From the IMG/VR virus record IMGVR_UViG_3300005288_000117, positions 1-20,949 of that record: DNA of 20,949 bases. One strand, given 5' to 3'. How positions within the stretch are numbered: position 1 is the first letter of the stretch; the number at the start of each line of letters is the position of its first letter. The stretch comes from a virus. The notes under the pieces were generated by a model, which saw only the letters and a list, made by a program, of their open reading frames with translations, was not told where the DNA came from and ran no database searches. Position numbers and translations under genes: made by a program. Shown here piece after piece: positions 1-7,154 of the stretch.

Positions 1-2004
1 ATCTATACCTCGTATTTTACATCAACCAAGACAGAAAGCAACGATGTAATTGGTGGGTTTGGTCTCGGTTCGAAAACCCCGTTCTCCTACTGCGACAGCT
101 TCAACATCCGCACACGTAAGAACGGCTTTGAATACAACTTCAATGCCTACATCAACATGCAAGGTGAGCCAGCCACATCGCTGATCAGCAGTAGCCCAAC
201 AGACGAACCTAATGGCGTGCGCGTGACTGTGCCTGTCAAGACAACTGACTTCAATCAGTTCAACAATGATGCGGTGAAGGTCTTCAAGTGGTTTGTTATC
301 ACCCCTGAAATCGTCGGTGCTACGATCAGCATTGACAACAGCAAAGCGATTCGCCTTGCCAAAGATGGATCGTTCTGGTCGACCTACTCGAAGGATGGTT
401 GGGAGCGCAACACGATTACCGCAGTGATGGGCAACGTTGCGTACCACGTGCCTGGCGTGTCTGAGACCTTTGCCTCACACTTCAACTCAAGCGAATGCGC
501 GTTCTTCAGGAACAACACCTTAACAGTCATGTTCGACATCGGTGAACTTGATGTTGCGGCTTCGCGTGAAACAATCTCCTTTGATGAAGAAACTGAAAAG
601 CAGTTCATCAAGCGCGTTAAGGAAGTGATCAGTCAGTTCTGTGCTGAAACACAAGCCAAACTTGACAACGAGATCGACAACGTTCCTGACGCAATCGCAC
701 TGGTTGAGGAAAGTGTAGGTTCATGGGCTTATGACATGTTTACCTACAAAATGGAAAGTATCCATACCCTTGCTTCAAACAACTTCATCACAGTAATGCG
801 TGATGCGTTTGAAGACTCCGACGATACTATCGACACCTACTACTTTGCCGAGAACCGTCGCAGTCAGGTGAAGCGGCATTCACTCGACTACATCGCACAA
901 ATGACCTTCAGCAAGTTGCGCCAGCGTAAGATCGTTATCTTGCAGGGCAACGACAAAGGCTTCCAGCGTGTTGCCCGTAATCTGGTCAAAGAGGCTGTCA
1001 ACTTCTTTGGTGTGTTCTTCACCAATGCAATGGTTGAACAATCAATCAAAGATGAACTGATTGAAGCTTTCGGTGAGTACATTGAATTCGAAGTTGCGGC
1101 CGACCTTCTGGCTATCGATAAGGCTGAGCGTAAAGCCCAACGCGATGCACAGAAACTCCTGCAAGGGCCTACAATACGTGCAAAAGCCGCTGCCCGTATA
1201 GGCGCTGACAGCGTGCGTGTGAAGCTGTTTGAAGTGATCAAAGACCCAACAACTGGCATCCTCACCTACAGCTACCAAGACAACAAAGTCATCACCGACG
1301 ATGCGGTCAAAGGTAAGAAGTACATGATCCTGCAGGAACGTTACGGTGAAAGTGAAGTGTCTATCAAGCGTCCTGCAAAGGCACTTGTCGGTAGTCCAGC
1401 AGACGTCAACGATGGGTTGGAGTTCAATCACGGTGTTTGCACTATCAGTGCAGGTTCTCTGTATGCGTTCTGCCGCATCTTCAAGCTTGACGCATTGATC
1501 ATTATCAAAGCGCCATCGCTGAAGAAAGTTGAAAAGATGTTTGGTGCAGATGCAATCAAGGTCATTGACACCTACGACATCGGTTATATCCGCGCCATTG
1601 CGTTGAAACGTAGCCTTGACCAGTATGCCGACCAGGTCGATATCAAATCGATCATGGGTAAATACACTGATTACGATTCCACTCGGTTGTCTGATGAGAT
1701 TATTGGTCGCGCCGAACGTTACATCGTCGATAACCCTAACAGTGATCTAGCGAAGGCTATTGAAATCGTATCGACACTGACCAGTTGTGATGATTACGAC
1801 AAAATTCCATACAACGTTCGATTCCTCGAAAAGGACGCCACTTACAGCCCTTATCAACTTGCCGTGTCCGCAACGAACAAGGCAAAAGCGATCTTCGACA
1901 GCGTACAAGCTGATTACCCGATGGTGTTTGATGCCGATGAAGGTAGTGTCATCGATCAGTATATCCTGCACATGGATAAACTTCGCGAATTGAATGCATT
2001 CTGA
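1..2004 (+). CDS. rIIA: RIIA-like protein, GHKL ATPase (5' end missing)
   Basis: The reading frame is open from the first base of the window and ends at TGA 2002-2004, giving 667 visible residues. The N-terminus lies upstream. Visible residues 18-30 read GGFGLGSKTPFSY, the glycine-rich ATP-lid motif of GHKL ATPases in the form typical of phage RIIA proteins; the preceding N-box is outside the window. T4 RIIA is about 725 aa, so roughly 60-100 residues may be missing. In T4, RIIA and RIIB are membrane-associated and control lysis timing and exclusion by the lambda Rex system. Here an RIIB-like gene follows after 100 bases, which supports the pairing. The first internal ATG (157) is not the true start, because the ATPase motif lies before it. 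The biochemical activity is inferred from the family. Confidence 0.88.
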   Translation: MYTSYFTSTKTESNDVIGGFGLGSKTPFSYCDSFNIRTRKNGFEYNFNAYINMQGEPATSLISSSPTDEPNGVRVTVPVKTTDFNQFNNDAVKVFKWFVITPEIVGATISIDNSKAIRLAKDGSFWSTYSKDGWERNTITAVMGNVAYHVPGVSETFASHFNSSECAFFRNNTLTVMFDIGELDVAASRETISFDEETEKQFIKRVKEVISQFCAETQAKLDNEIDNVPDAIALVEESVGSWAYDMFTYKMESIHTLASNNFITVMRDAFEDSDDTIDTYYFAENRRSQVKRHSLDYIAQMTFSKLRQRKIVILQGNDKGFQRVARNLVKEAVNFFGVFFTNAMVEQSIKDELIEAFGEYIEFEVAADLLAIDKAERKAQRDAQKLLQGPTIRAKAAARIGADSVRVKLFEVIKDPTTGILTYSYQDNKVITDDAVKGKKYMILQERYGESEVSIKRPAKALVGSPADVNDGLEFNHGVCTISAGSLYAFCRIFKLDALIIIKAPSLKKVEKMFGADAIKVIDTYDIGYIRAIALKRSLDQYADQVDIKSIMGKYTDYDSTRLSDEIIGRAERYIVDNPNSDLAKAIEIVSTLTSCDDYDKIPYNVRFLEKDATYSPYQLAVSATNKAKAIFDSVQADYPMVFDADEGSVIDQYILHMDKLRELNAF

Positions 2005-2015
2005 GTAAAAAGTAG

Positions 2016-2049
2016 TTGTAGTCGGGGATTAACTCGATTACACTACGAG
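2016..2049 (+). promoter_or_regulatory. Promoter-like site upstream of rIIB with -10 inside a small inverted repeat
   Basis: TTGTAG (2016-2021), a 17-base spacer and TACACT (2039-2044) resemble a sigma70 promoter; the -35 is poor beyond TTG. The -10 lies in a 9-base loop between CTCG (2033-2036) and CGAG (2046-2049). It sits in the 100-base gap before the rIIB-like gene. No transcription data are available. Confidence 0.5.
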
Positions 2050-2104
2050 CCACGGGAAAGACTGAACAAACTTACTTACACTATGATCTTGAGGATACAT
2101 CGCA

Positions 2105-3163
2105 ATGACTAAAGCTCTCAACACTCCAATCGAAACCAAGATTGCTGCCCATGACATGGTTGCAAATGGCTGCACCAAGACTGACGTTTCGGCTTACTAT
2201 GGAGTGTCTATCCGTACTCTCGGTCGTTGGATCGAACAAGCGAACGCATCGGCTGCCGCTAAGCCTGTGAAAGTCAAGAAATCCGCATCGAAAAAGGCTG
2301 TTGTGTCTGGCGTTGCAGGTGGTTACGCTGACGGTGATGCTTATCGTCAACCAGTTGTCGCAGATGAAGACGTCGAATACCGCGTACTGGCAACTCGCAA
2401 ATCGATCAGTCTGTCTCGCCTGGTGAATGGCTCGGTTGACAGTTCGGTTGTGATTGATCGCAGCGCCGACAACTTCACTGAAGTGTTCGACCTGATCGTT
2501 TCCAGCGGTATGGCACAGGATGCACTTGAACAAGCATACTTCATGTGCACGCCGAAGAAAATGGTTGAAGGTTTCACCAACGGCAAGTTCAAGGTCGACG
2601 TGGTCAAAGGTACGATCCTGTACACGCCTGACGTAGGTACACCGTTCGAAGTCAGCGGTAAACTGAGCCAGCGCATCATCGACACGATCAAGAATGACGG
2701 CGTTGAAGGTGTTGAGTCGCTGTTCAACTTCCTGGACAAGCTGATGCTGAACCCAAGCAACCGTTCGGTCAACGAACTGTACGGTTTCCTGACTCACAAC
2801 GACATCGAGATCGCACCAAACGGTAACTTCTATGCATGGAAAGTCGTGCGTAGCGATTACTTCGACAAGCACTCCAACACTATGGATAACTCTGTAGGTA
2901 ATGAAGTGCGGGTTGCTCGTAACCAGGTGAACGAAGACAGCAATGTGACCTGCTCGTATGGGCTGCATGTCTGCGCCAAGTCGTACATCAGCTCGTTCGG
3001 TAGCAGCGATGATCGTGTGGTGCGCGTTGAAGTTCATCCACAAGACGTTGTTGCGATCCCTGCTGACTACGGCGATTCGAAAATGCGTTGCGCCGGCTAC
3101 AACGTTGTTGAAGACGTGACTGATGCATTCGTCAAAGAACTTGGTGGTGGCAACTGGTACTAA
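2105..3163 (+). CDS. rIIB: RIIB-like protein with N-terminal helix-turn-helix
   Basis: 352 aa. ATG 2105 is preceded by TTGAGGAT, a good ribosome site. Residues about 9-44 form a helix-turn-helix-like segment (TKTDVSAYYGVSIRTLGRWI) as in transposase or regulator N-termini. A Lys/Ala-rich linker follows (53-66). The C-terminal half (about 205-340) has the signatures of phage RIIB proteins: the NGNFYAWKVV stretch (239-248) and the SYGLHVC motif (284-290), then an acidic tail region. T4 RIIB is about 312 aa, so this version is slightly longer. RIIB partners RIIA in lysis control and membrane protection. The HTH suggests possible nucleic-acid binding, which is inference only. The gene is flanked by a promoter-like site and a strong terminator, so it may be its own transcription unit. 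Confidence 0.85.
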   Translation: MTKALNTPIETKIAAHDMVANGCTKTDVSAYYGVSIRTLGRWIEQANASAAAKPVKVKKSASKKAVVSGVAGGYADGDAYRQPVVADEDVEYRVLATRKSISLSRLVNGSVDSSVVIDRSADNFTEVFDLIVSSGMAQDALEQAYFMCTPKKMVEGFTNGKFKVDVVKGTILYTPDVGTPFEVSGKLSQRIIDTIKNDGVEGVESLFNFLDKLMLNPSNRSVNELYGFLTHNDIEIAPNGNFYAWKVVRSDYFDKHSNTMDNSVGNEVRVARNQVNEDSNVTCSYGLHVCAKSYISSFGSSDDRVVRVEVHPQDVVAIPADYGDSKMRCAGYNVVEDVTDAFVKELGGGNWY

Positions 3164-3179
3164 GCAACACTGCTAGAAC

Positions 3180-3207
3180 ACAAAAGAGCGCTTATGCGCT
3201 CTTTTGT
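3180..3207 (+). terminator. Rho-independent terminator after rIIB
   Basis: A perfect 12-bp stem (ACAAAAGAGCGC paired with GCGCTCTTTTGT) encloses the 4-base loop TTAT, 17 bases after the rIIB stop. The T-rich 3' arm continues into TCGTTTC. The A/T ends make it potentially bidirectional. Confidence 0.85.
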
Positions 3208-3260
3208 CGTTTCAGAATACCATAAATAGGTTCATACTTAATCAATATGTGGACTTACTT

Positions 3261-3665
3261 ATGAGCGCTCCTGCTTTCCTCAACAAACCAAAGCACAAAG
3301 ACAACGTAATTGCGACGCCTAAAGGTTGGGCTGTCGAGAAGACTGGTGAACTACTAGTCAGCGTGAAAAATCTTGACCAGCGTATTGCTGAACACTTGGG
3401 TCTGGCTTCGTTCAAATTTGATGGTCTTGCGGCACAAGTTGATGCGTCTGTAATTGGTGAACTCACTGCCGTTGAAGCCCCTGTAGTCACCGATACGGCG
3501 CTTGACAGTCTGCTTGATACACTCGATACTGCCAAGCCTGATGTCGTTGTAGAAGACATCGTAGAAGACGTGATTAAGGAATCCGAGAAAGTCGAAGCGC
3601 CAGTTGTTGCCGAGAAAAAGAAACGCGGTGGCTACCGTCCACGCAAAGAAAAGGTTGTTGCATAA
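3261..3665 (+). CDS. Small phage protein with acidic middle and basic tail
   Basis: 134 aa from ATG 3261. An in-frame TTG at 3204 would start inside the terminator and is less likely. The first 45 residues contain VIATPKGWAVEKTGELLVS, which resembles N-termini of small conserved myovirus proteins whose function I cannot name. Residues about 70-115 are rich in Asp, Glu, Val and Ala. The end is strongly basic (KKKRGGYRPRKEK), a possible nucleic-acid-binding or scaffold-interacting tail. It follows the rIIB terminator and is directly abutted by the next gene, so it probably heads a short operon. The function is unknown; a virion or head-assembly accessory role is a guess. Confidence 0.7.
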   Translation: MSAPAFLNKPKHKDNVIATPKGWAVEKTGELLVSVKNLDQRIAEHLGLASFKFDGLAAQVDASVIGELTAVEAPVVTDTALDSLLDTLDTAKPDVVVEDIVEDVIKESEKVEAPVVAEKKKRGGYRPRKEKVVA

Positions 3666-4028
3666 GTGCAAATAACTGACTCGACGTTTCGTCTCTTCGC
3701 AGCCAAGCATTACGATAACCCGTTTTGCTTGACTGAAGCGGAATTTGAATCAGACCTTTACCGTGCAAGCATCATTAAGAAGCTGATCACCAATCGGAAT
3801 GACTTAGGCAAGGACAACACAAGGGTCATTGTCAACAGCGTGATCAGTTTCTTTAACGTGTTCGAGACTCATGCGGCAATCAAGATTCTCGAATACAGGC
3901 TGTTTGATCATCAGGTCAAATATGCAAACTCGGTACTACTGTTTCTCTCATTACCACTAATCGAACCAAAACATTTTGATTCACAATTTCTTATCGAGAT
4001 CGGGAACCTATATGCAGAGTCTCATTGA
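3666..4028 (+). CDS. Conserved T4-like phage protein of unknown function
   Basis: 120 aa from GTG 3666, immediately after the preceding TAA, with AAAAGG upstream. The sequence FAAKHYDNPFCLTEAEFESD, followed by a Lys/Arg-rich helix (IKKLITNR) and VFETHAAIKILEYRL, matches the pattern I associate with a widespread small T4-like myovirus family: a short Tyr-Asp-Asn-Pro motif, then an Asp-rich helix, then an NVF motif. I know of no established function. The translational coupling to both neighbours suggests co-production. No membrane segments or signal peptide are visible. Confidence 0.7.
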   Translation: MQITDSTFRLFAAKHYDNPFCLTEAEFESDLYRASIIKKLITNRNDLGKDNTRVIVNSVISFFNVFETHAAIKILEYRLFDHQVKYANSVLLFLSLPLIEPKHFDSQFLIEIGNLYAESH

Positions 4029-4329
4029 ACACCTATTGCTTGGCTTGCTTGAGGCTGAGTCAGCCGCTCCTACGAACACAACTGACGGAGTTGCGATTGC
4101 TGATGCTCCGTTCAAGTCGGGTAGCATTGCAGGTCACAAGTACGTTGAAGTCGATCATGATACCTACGTGCGCTGTCAGCTAGGTAAGGTCCCATACGCT
4201 AAGTGGGATGGCTACATCGAGGATGAGCAACTGCGCACCTTCGTCCAGAAACATTATTCCAATGCCAAGTCGCTGTTGGTCGTCAACAAGACATCAGGCG
4301 TTGCATCATTCTTGCGTAAGCCCAAATAG
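4012..4329 (+). CDS. Hypothetical protein overlapping the upstream gene
   Basis: 105 aa from ATG 4012, which overlaps the previous gene by 17 bases. GAGATCGGGAAC gives a fair ribosome site. The protein has an amphipathic N-terminal helix (MQSLIEHLLLGLLEAE), an Ala/Thr-rich linker, and a compact domain with YVEVDHDTYVRCQLGKVPYAKWDG. I do not recognise it with certainty. Its position next to two conserved phage-type genes suggests a conserved phage role. The open frame extends to 3976, but that would lengthen the overlap without a better ribosome site. Confidence 0.6.
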   Translation: MQSLIEHLLLGLLEAESAAPTNTTDGVAIADAPFKSGSIAGHKYVEVDHDTYVRCQLGKVPYAKWDGYIEDEQLRTFVQKHYSNAKSLLVVNKTSGVASFLRKPK

Positions 4330-4339
4330 GAGAAGTCGC

Positions 4340-4732
4340 ATGTTCACTATGATTAAACCCTACATTATCGGTGGTGTGGGGATTCTGATTGCCGTGCTGT
4401 TCGCATCAACCATGTACTTCATCAACGCGACCAGTGATGCTAAGGTCGAAGCTGCGGGCTTTCAAAGCGATCTGTCTGCGCTGCAATCGAAGGTCGAAGA
4501 GCGCAATGCCGAGATCAAGCGAGATGCGGCCAATCAGGCTACTGTAGGTGTTGAGCGAGCTAAGACTAATCAACAGTTCCTCGATTCGAAGCGCTCTGTT
4601 GAGGGGTTCAAGGGGCGTGAGGCTATATTGCGTGCTAAGCCCGAACTGACCGAGAAAATGATCAACAAGAGCTTTGCCAACTTCGCTGATGAGATCTCAT
4701 GCGCGACTGGAGATGCAACACCATGCAAATGA
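4340..4732 (+). CDS. i-spanin (Rz-like inner-membrane lysis protein)
   Basis: 130 aa from ATG 4340, with AGGAGAAG seven bases upstream. Residues about 7-29 form one transmembrane segment (IGGVGILIAVLFASTMYFI). A long Ala/Glu/Lys/Gln-rich periplasmic coiled coil follows, as in Rz-type i-spanins. The next gene starts inside its last codons and encodes a lipoprotein of the o-spanin type, so the classic Rz/Rz1 pairing is present. Spanins join inner and outer membranes and fuse them after peptidoglycan degradation, releasing virions from Gram-negative hosts. No holin or endolysin is recognisable in this window. The call rests on topology and gene order because spanins diverge strongly in sequence. 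Confidence 0.75.
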   Translation: MFTMIKPYIIGGVGILIAVLFASTMYFINATSDAKVEAAGFQSDLSALQSKVEERNAEIKRDAANQATVGVERAKTNQQFLDSKRSVEGFKGREAILRAKPELTEKMINKSFANFADEISCATGDATPCK

Positions 4733-5064
4733 AAAAACTGTTGATGGCCTCGATTTTTTGTGCGATGCTGGTTGGTTGTGGTCATGACCCTGTCAAGTCA
4801 CCTGAGCCACAATCTGTCATCTCGCACCCTGCACTACCAGCGCCTGTTGGTAAGTACAACCTGCACTGGAAGGTTATCCCTCAGGATGATCATGTCTATG
4901 TCGCTCTGACCTATGATGAATCGTTGCAACTGAAGACAATGATTGAAGACCTGTTGCGCTACACGCGTGAAGCAAACTCGGTGATGTGTTCATACAGACG
5001 CGATCTGAAAGAGACTCGATGCATCCCTATCGGAATTGCAAAACCTATAGGAAATGGCAATTAG
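4723..5064 (+). CDS. o-spanin (Rz1-like outer-membrane lipoprotein)
   Basis: 113 aa from ATG 4723, overlapping the i-spanin gene end by 10 bases. GGAG lies ten bases upstream; ATG 4729 and ATG 4699 are alternatives. The N-terminus MQMKKLLMASIFCAMLVGC is a lipoprotein signal with lipobox LVGC (Cys19). A proline-rich stretch follows (DPVKSPEPQSVISHPALPAP), as in many Rz1-type proteins. The mature part of about 95 residues is longer than lambda Rz1 and has a C-terminal helical region with paired Cys. The predicted location is the outer-membrane inner leaflet, where it would bind the i-spanin coiled coil. Confidence 0.72.
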   Translation: MQMKKLLMASIFCAMLVGCGHDPVKSPEPQSVISHPALPAPVGKYNLHWKVIPQDDHVYVALTYDESLQLKTMIEDLLRYTREANSVMCSYRRDLKETRCIPIGIAKPIGNGN

Positions 5065-5101
5065 GCATAGTTACCTGTTCTCGATAGAATGAACACATCG
5101 A
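5062..5101 (+). promoter_or_regulatory. Promoter-like site with -10 between short inverted arms
   Basis: TAGGCA (5062-5067, overlapping the o-spanin stop), a 17-base spacer and TAGAAT (5085-5090). TGTTC (5076-5080) and GAACA (5091-5095) are complementary arms around a 10-base loop holding the -10. The downstream AGAAT-NN-ACACATCGA (5086-5101) recurs at 6832-6847 behind another promoter-like site. It precedes a gene at 5131 after a 66-base gap. Confidence 0.5.
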
Positions 5102-5130
5102 AACAAACAACGTGAAGAAGGAATTAAATC

Positions 5131-5535
5131 ATGAAAACTATCGCAGACTTCCCAGCAGTAACAATCGTTGACGTTGAACAAGATGTGATTGAACTGTCCC
5201 GCGACGACCTAGATCCTTTCACTACTGGCATGAAGTTCTGTGTCAGCAAAGAAACCACTCGCCACGGCACGATGTATCCAGAAGTTCGGCCGTACTGTGT
5301 CGCTTACTACGCTCAAGACTACAACGAAGACCCTGTAGCCGCTGAAGCGAAAGCAACTGAGCGCAAGCATGAGCTGTACTGGATCAACAACTGCGCAACG
5401 TCGATCACTTCTCACGAACGCGCAAAAGAAACTCGCATCCTGCTGCGCCCTGGTCAAAAGATCATGATGAACGGTAAGTTGCTTCAGGTTCGCGACAAAG
5501 GTTGGGGTCATTACGGTCTGATTGACGCTGAATAA
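5131..5535 (+). CDS. Hypothetical protein, 134 aa
   Basis: ATG 5131 has GAAGGAAT upstream. The gene is flanked by a promoter-like site (5062-5101) and a terminator (5541-5564), so it is probably transcribed alone. It is a soluble, acidic protein without signal or membrane segments. The N-terminal part is rich in Asp, Glu and Val. The middle has KETTRHGTMYPEVRPYCVAYY and a helix with HELYWINNC. The C-terminal LLRPGQKIMMNGKLLQV looks like a small beta-barrel. I do not recognise a family. A well-defined single-gene unit often marks an early, highly expressed host-takeover protein in phages, but that is inference. Confidence 0.7.
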   Translation: MKTIADFPAVTIVDVEQDVIELSRDDLDPFTTGMKFCVSKETTRHGTMYPEVRPYCVAYYAQDYNEDPVAAEAKATERKHELYWINNCATSITSHERAKETRILLRPGQKIMMNGKLLQVRDKGWGHYGLIDAE

Positions 5536-5540
5536 TCATC

Positions 5541-5564
5541 AGAGCCCTTCGGGGCTCTTTGCTT
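5541..5564 (+). terminator. Rho-independent terminator with TTCG tetraloop
   Basis: AGAGCCC (5541-5547), loop TTCG (5548-5551) and GGGCTCT (5552-5558) form a perfect stem followed by TTGCTTTT. It lies 5 bases after the stop of the 134-aa gene. Confidence 0.88.
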
Positions 5565-5575
5565 TTGAGGCTACA

Positions 5576-5671
5576 ATGATCAAACTTATCGCTAGACTAT
5601 CCGTTTGTTTTGTTGTTACAATAGGCATCTTGACAGCGCTTAGCATCGTCTACGCTGAACTCTACTACTAA
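5576..5671 (+). CDS. Single-pass membrane peptide, 31 aa
   Basis: The peptide MIKLIARLSVCFVVTIGILT is followed by ALSIVYAELYY. ATG 5576 lies five bases after TGAGG, a convincing ribosome site just behind the terminator. Nearly the whole product is one hydrophobic helix with two basic residues at the N-terminus, so the N-in topology is likely. The role is unknown; small phage membrane peptides can be holin-like, antiholin-like or host-modulating. Confidence 0.55.
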   Translation: MIKLIARLSVCFVVTIGILTALSIVYAELYY

Positions 5672-5694
5672 TCCAACCATCAACTGAGTGTGTT

Positions 5695-5913
5695 ATGACT
5701 AAGCCGTATATGAATGATGATCCTGCTCGTACCTGGTCCAACGCCTGGGGTCAGGATGCAATAGATTGGTGTAAGAAGTTCTTTCGTAACGGCACTTTCG
5801 CTGATCGCACCGCGTTCGTTCGCTCGTGTATGACGGCAACAAAAGGCAAGATGGATCCTCAGGTCGCGTTCGACATCTGGGCCGCAAACAACACCCAACC
5901 ACAAACTGTCTGA
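5695..5913 (+). CDS. Hypothetical protein, 72 aa
   Basis: ATG 5695 follows the membrane peptide by 23 bases; the upstream GAGTG is a weak ribosome site, and ATG 5710 is an alternative. It is a small soluble protein rich in Trp and Ala (TWSNAWGQDAIDWCKKFF), with a helical C-terminal half. No recognised domain is visible. The next gene starts 12 bases after its stop, so they are likely co-transcribed. Confidence 0.6.
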   Translation: MTKPYMNDDPARTWSNAWGQDAIDWCKKFFRNGTFADRTAFVRSCMTATKGKMDPQVAFDIWAANNTQPQTV

Positions 5914-5925
5914 AGGAACACTTAC

Positions 5926-6315
5926 ATGAAACGCATTTTCGCTGGTCTTGTTCTCGCTATGTCGCTGACTGCTTTGTCTGGTTGCGATGACGCACAGGTC
6001 GCTTCAAGCAATCTGTCGAAAGCTGCTAACAACTTCGAAGTCACCCGCCGCATCGTGTTCTACAACGGCATCACAGGTGAGTACATGTTGTCGCTTGAAG
6101 GTCGTTGCTCGTTTGATGCATCGGTCGCTAAGAAGCTTGACGTGACCTGCAAAACTGGCCCAAACGAATACAAGAAGCATTCGCTGGGCTTATCTGATAA
6201 TGTGACATACTTCAGCGAACAGCTTGAAGGTAGCAATGTCAGCGTCTATCGCTATCGCGTTACCTTCAAGCCATCGGTCATTCTCCCTGACGTCAACGTT
6301 AAACTGGGGATCTAA
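5926..6315 (+). CDS. Beta-rich phage lipoprotein
   Basis: 129 aa; ATG 5926 has AAGGAAC upstream. The signal MKRIFAGLVLAMSLTALSGC ends in lipobox LSGC (Cys20). The mature domain of about 109 residues is beta-rich. It carries RRIVFYNGITGEYMLSLEG, a Cys pair (near CSFD and VTCKTG) and NEYKKHSLGLSDNVTYF. This combination matches a lipoprotein family I recall from diverse phages, sometimes annotated as beta-sandwich lipoprotein. The predicted place is the periplasmic face of a membrane. Phage lipoproteins of this size sometimes block superinfection by masking receptors or DNA entry; for this family the role is not established. Confidence 0.78.
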   Translation: MKRIFAGLVLAMSLTALSGCDDAQVASSNLSKAANNFEVTRRIVFYNGITGEYMLSLEGRCSFDASVAKKLDVTCKTGPNEYKKHSLGLSDNVTYFSEQLEGSNVSVYRYRVTFKPSVILPDVNVKLGI

Positions 6316-6317
6316 AA

Positions 6318-6449
6318 ATGAAACAGCCCGAGAAGTTTTCTTTTCGAAAGCTTTGCAAGTATATGCTATACACAGCAGCAATCATTGTGTGTAGCTACGT
6401 TGCAGGCTTAGGCATCGGTTGGCTCATCTTGAAGATCGTCAACCTGTGA
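6318..6449 (+). CDS. Single-pass membrane protein, 43 aa
   Basis: ATG 6318 starts two bases after the lipoprotein stop. The N-terminus is basic (MKQPEKFSFRKLCKY) and residues about 17-40 form one hydrophobic helix ending GWLILKIV. The stop TGA overlaps the ATG of the next gene (TGATG), so translation of the two is coupled. The ribosome site is weak (GGGGATC). Function unknown. Confidence 0.6.
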   Translation: MKQPEKFSFRKLCKYMLYTAAIIVCSYVAGLGIGWLILKIVNL

Positions 6450-6799
6450 TGAGTCGGGTCTATTCAGTCTACAAGGGCGAGCGTGATGGTTTCTTGGTGT
6501 ATATCGGTACTACGATGCAGAAACCATCAGCGCGCTTTCGCTGGCACAAAGCGAACGGTAAAGATCTGAAGTTCACTGTGTTGCATCAGTTCGACAACCA
6601 CTCGGCAATGCTCGATAAGGAATTCGAACTGATCAGCCTTTACAAACCCGTACTGAACAAGATCGTTCATCGTAAACAGAACCTCAATGTCAAACTGACA
6701 CCCGCTGAAGTTCAGTCGCGTGTTGGTCTGGCAGGGTGGTGTCAATCATGCTTGAAGCGCCGTGTCAACGCGGGCTTCAGCAAATGTGGTTGGTGTTGA
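6449..6799 (+). CDS. GIY-YIG nuclease-like protein with C-terminal Cys4 finger
   Basis: 116 aa from ATG 6449, coupled to the previous stop. Residues 4-10 (VYSVYKG) and 17-22 (VYIGTT) give the Y-x-x-Y ... Y-I-G core of GIY-YIG nucleases. R29, R31 and H33 follow in the helix that usually carries the conserved Arg. E58 in MLDKEFELISLYKPVLN fits the metal-binding Glu before a [LI]I...P..N motif. C98xxC101 and C113xxC116 form a probable zinc finger at the end. GIY-YIG proteins in phages include homing (Seg-type) and DNA-degrading or repair enzymes. This one is short, so it may be a minimal, stand-alone nuclease with a zinc DNA-binding tail. The target is unknown. Confidence 0.78.
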   Translation: MSRVYSVYKGERDGFLVYIGTTMQKPSARFRWHKANGKDLKFTVLHQFDNHSAMLDKEFELISLYKPVLNKIVHRKQNLNVKLTPAEVQSRVGLAGWCQSCLKRRVNAGFSKCGWC

Positions 6800-6807
6800 A
6801 ATAGTTG

Positions 6808-6851
6808 TTGACTGTCTCGGTGTGTGGTAGCAGAATACACACATCGAGACA
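6808..6851 (+). promoter_or_regulatory. Promoter with -10 in the loop of a 14-bp inverted repeat
   Basis: TTGACT (6808-6813), a 17-base spacer and CAGAAT (6831-6836) form a good sigma70-like promoter. Bases 6813-6826 pair with 6838-6851 (14 pairs, one of them G-T), leaving an 11-base loop 6827-6837 that contains the -10. The right arm ACACATCGA also occurs behind the 5085 promoter. Such symmetry could be an operator or a cruciform. Confidence 0.65.
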
Positions 6852-6872
6852 GAAACTACCGAGGTGTTTGAA

Positions 6873-7139
6873 ATGTCCCAAGTAATCATTGATCGTATTG
6901 AGAAAATCCTAAACGATATCATCTACGATCGGTATGACGATTTGCCGGACAACAACACCCGCGCCATGATCGTTGCTATCAGACGCGCATTCCCAAGTTT
7001 CGAGGTCATCGTCGATTCGTCTCACTACGAAGAAGGTCTGTTCGTGTCTTCGGTTCAGGCTAAAATCGACGGTGGTGATTACATCGTGAAAATGTGTTAT
7101 GATTCTGGTAGCACTCTCTGCTGCCTCGTTCAACACTGA
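6873..7139 (+). CDS. Hypothetical protein, 88 aa
   Basis: ATG 6873 lies 8 bases after GAGG; GTG 6864 is in frame but overlaps that site. The first gene behind the 6808 promoter. The N-terminal half is helical and charged (VIIDRIEKILNDIIYDRYDD), the second half beta-rich with YIVKMCYDSGSTLCCLVQH. No signal peptide or membrane segment is visible and I do not recognise a domain. Confidence 0.65.
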   Translation: MSQVIIDRIEKILNDIIYDRYDDLPDNNTRAMIVAIRRAFPSFEVIVDSSHYEEGLFVSSVQAKIDGGDYIVKMCYDSGSTLCCLVQH

Positions 7140-7154
7140 CAGGAACTCTATATC

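Noticed and set aside
2081-3043. 320-codon open frame on the minus strand opposite rIIB
   Set aside because: A shadow of the RIIB-like gene; its product lacks recognisable motifs and the start lies inside coding sequence without a clear ribosome site.
3204-3260. Longer TTG start for the gene at 3261, and a TTGTCG/TAGGTT promoter in the same stretch
   Set aside because: The TTG lies in the descending arm of the terminator, and the promoter match is only half of each hexamer. ATG 3261 starts the conserved-looking N-terminus.
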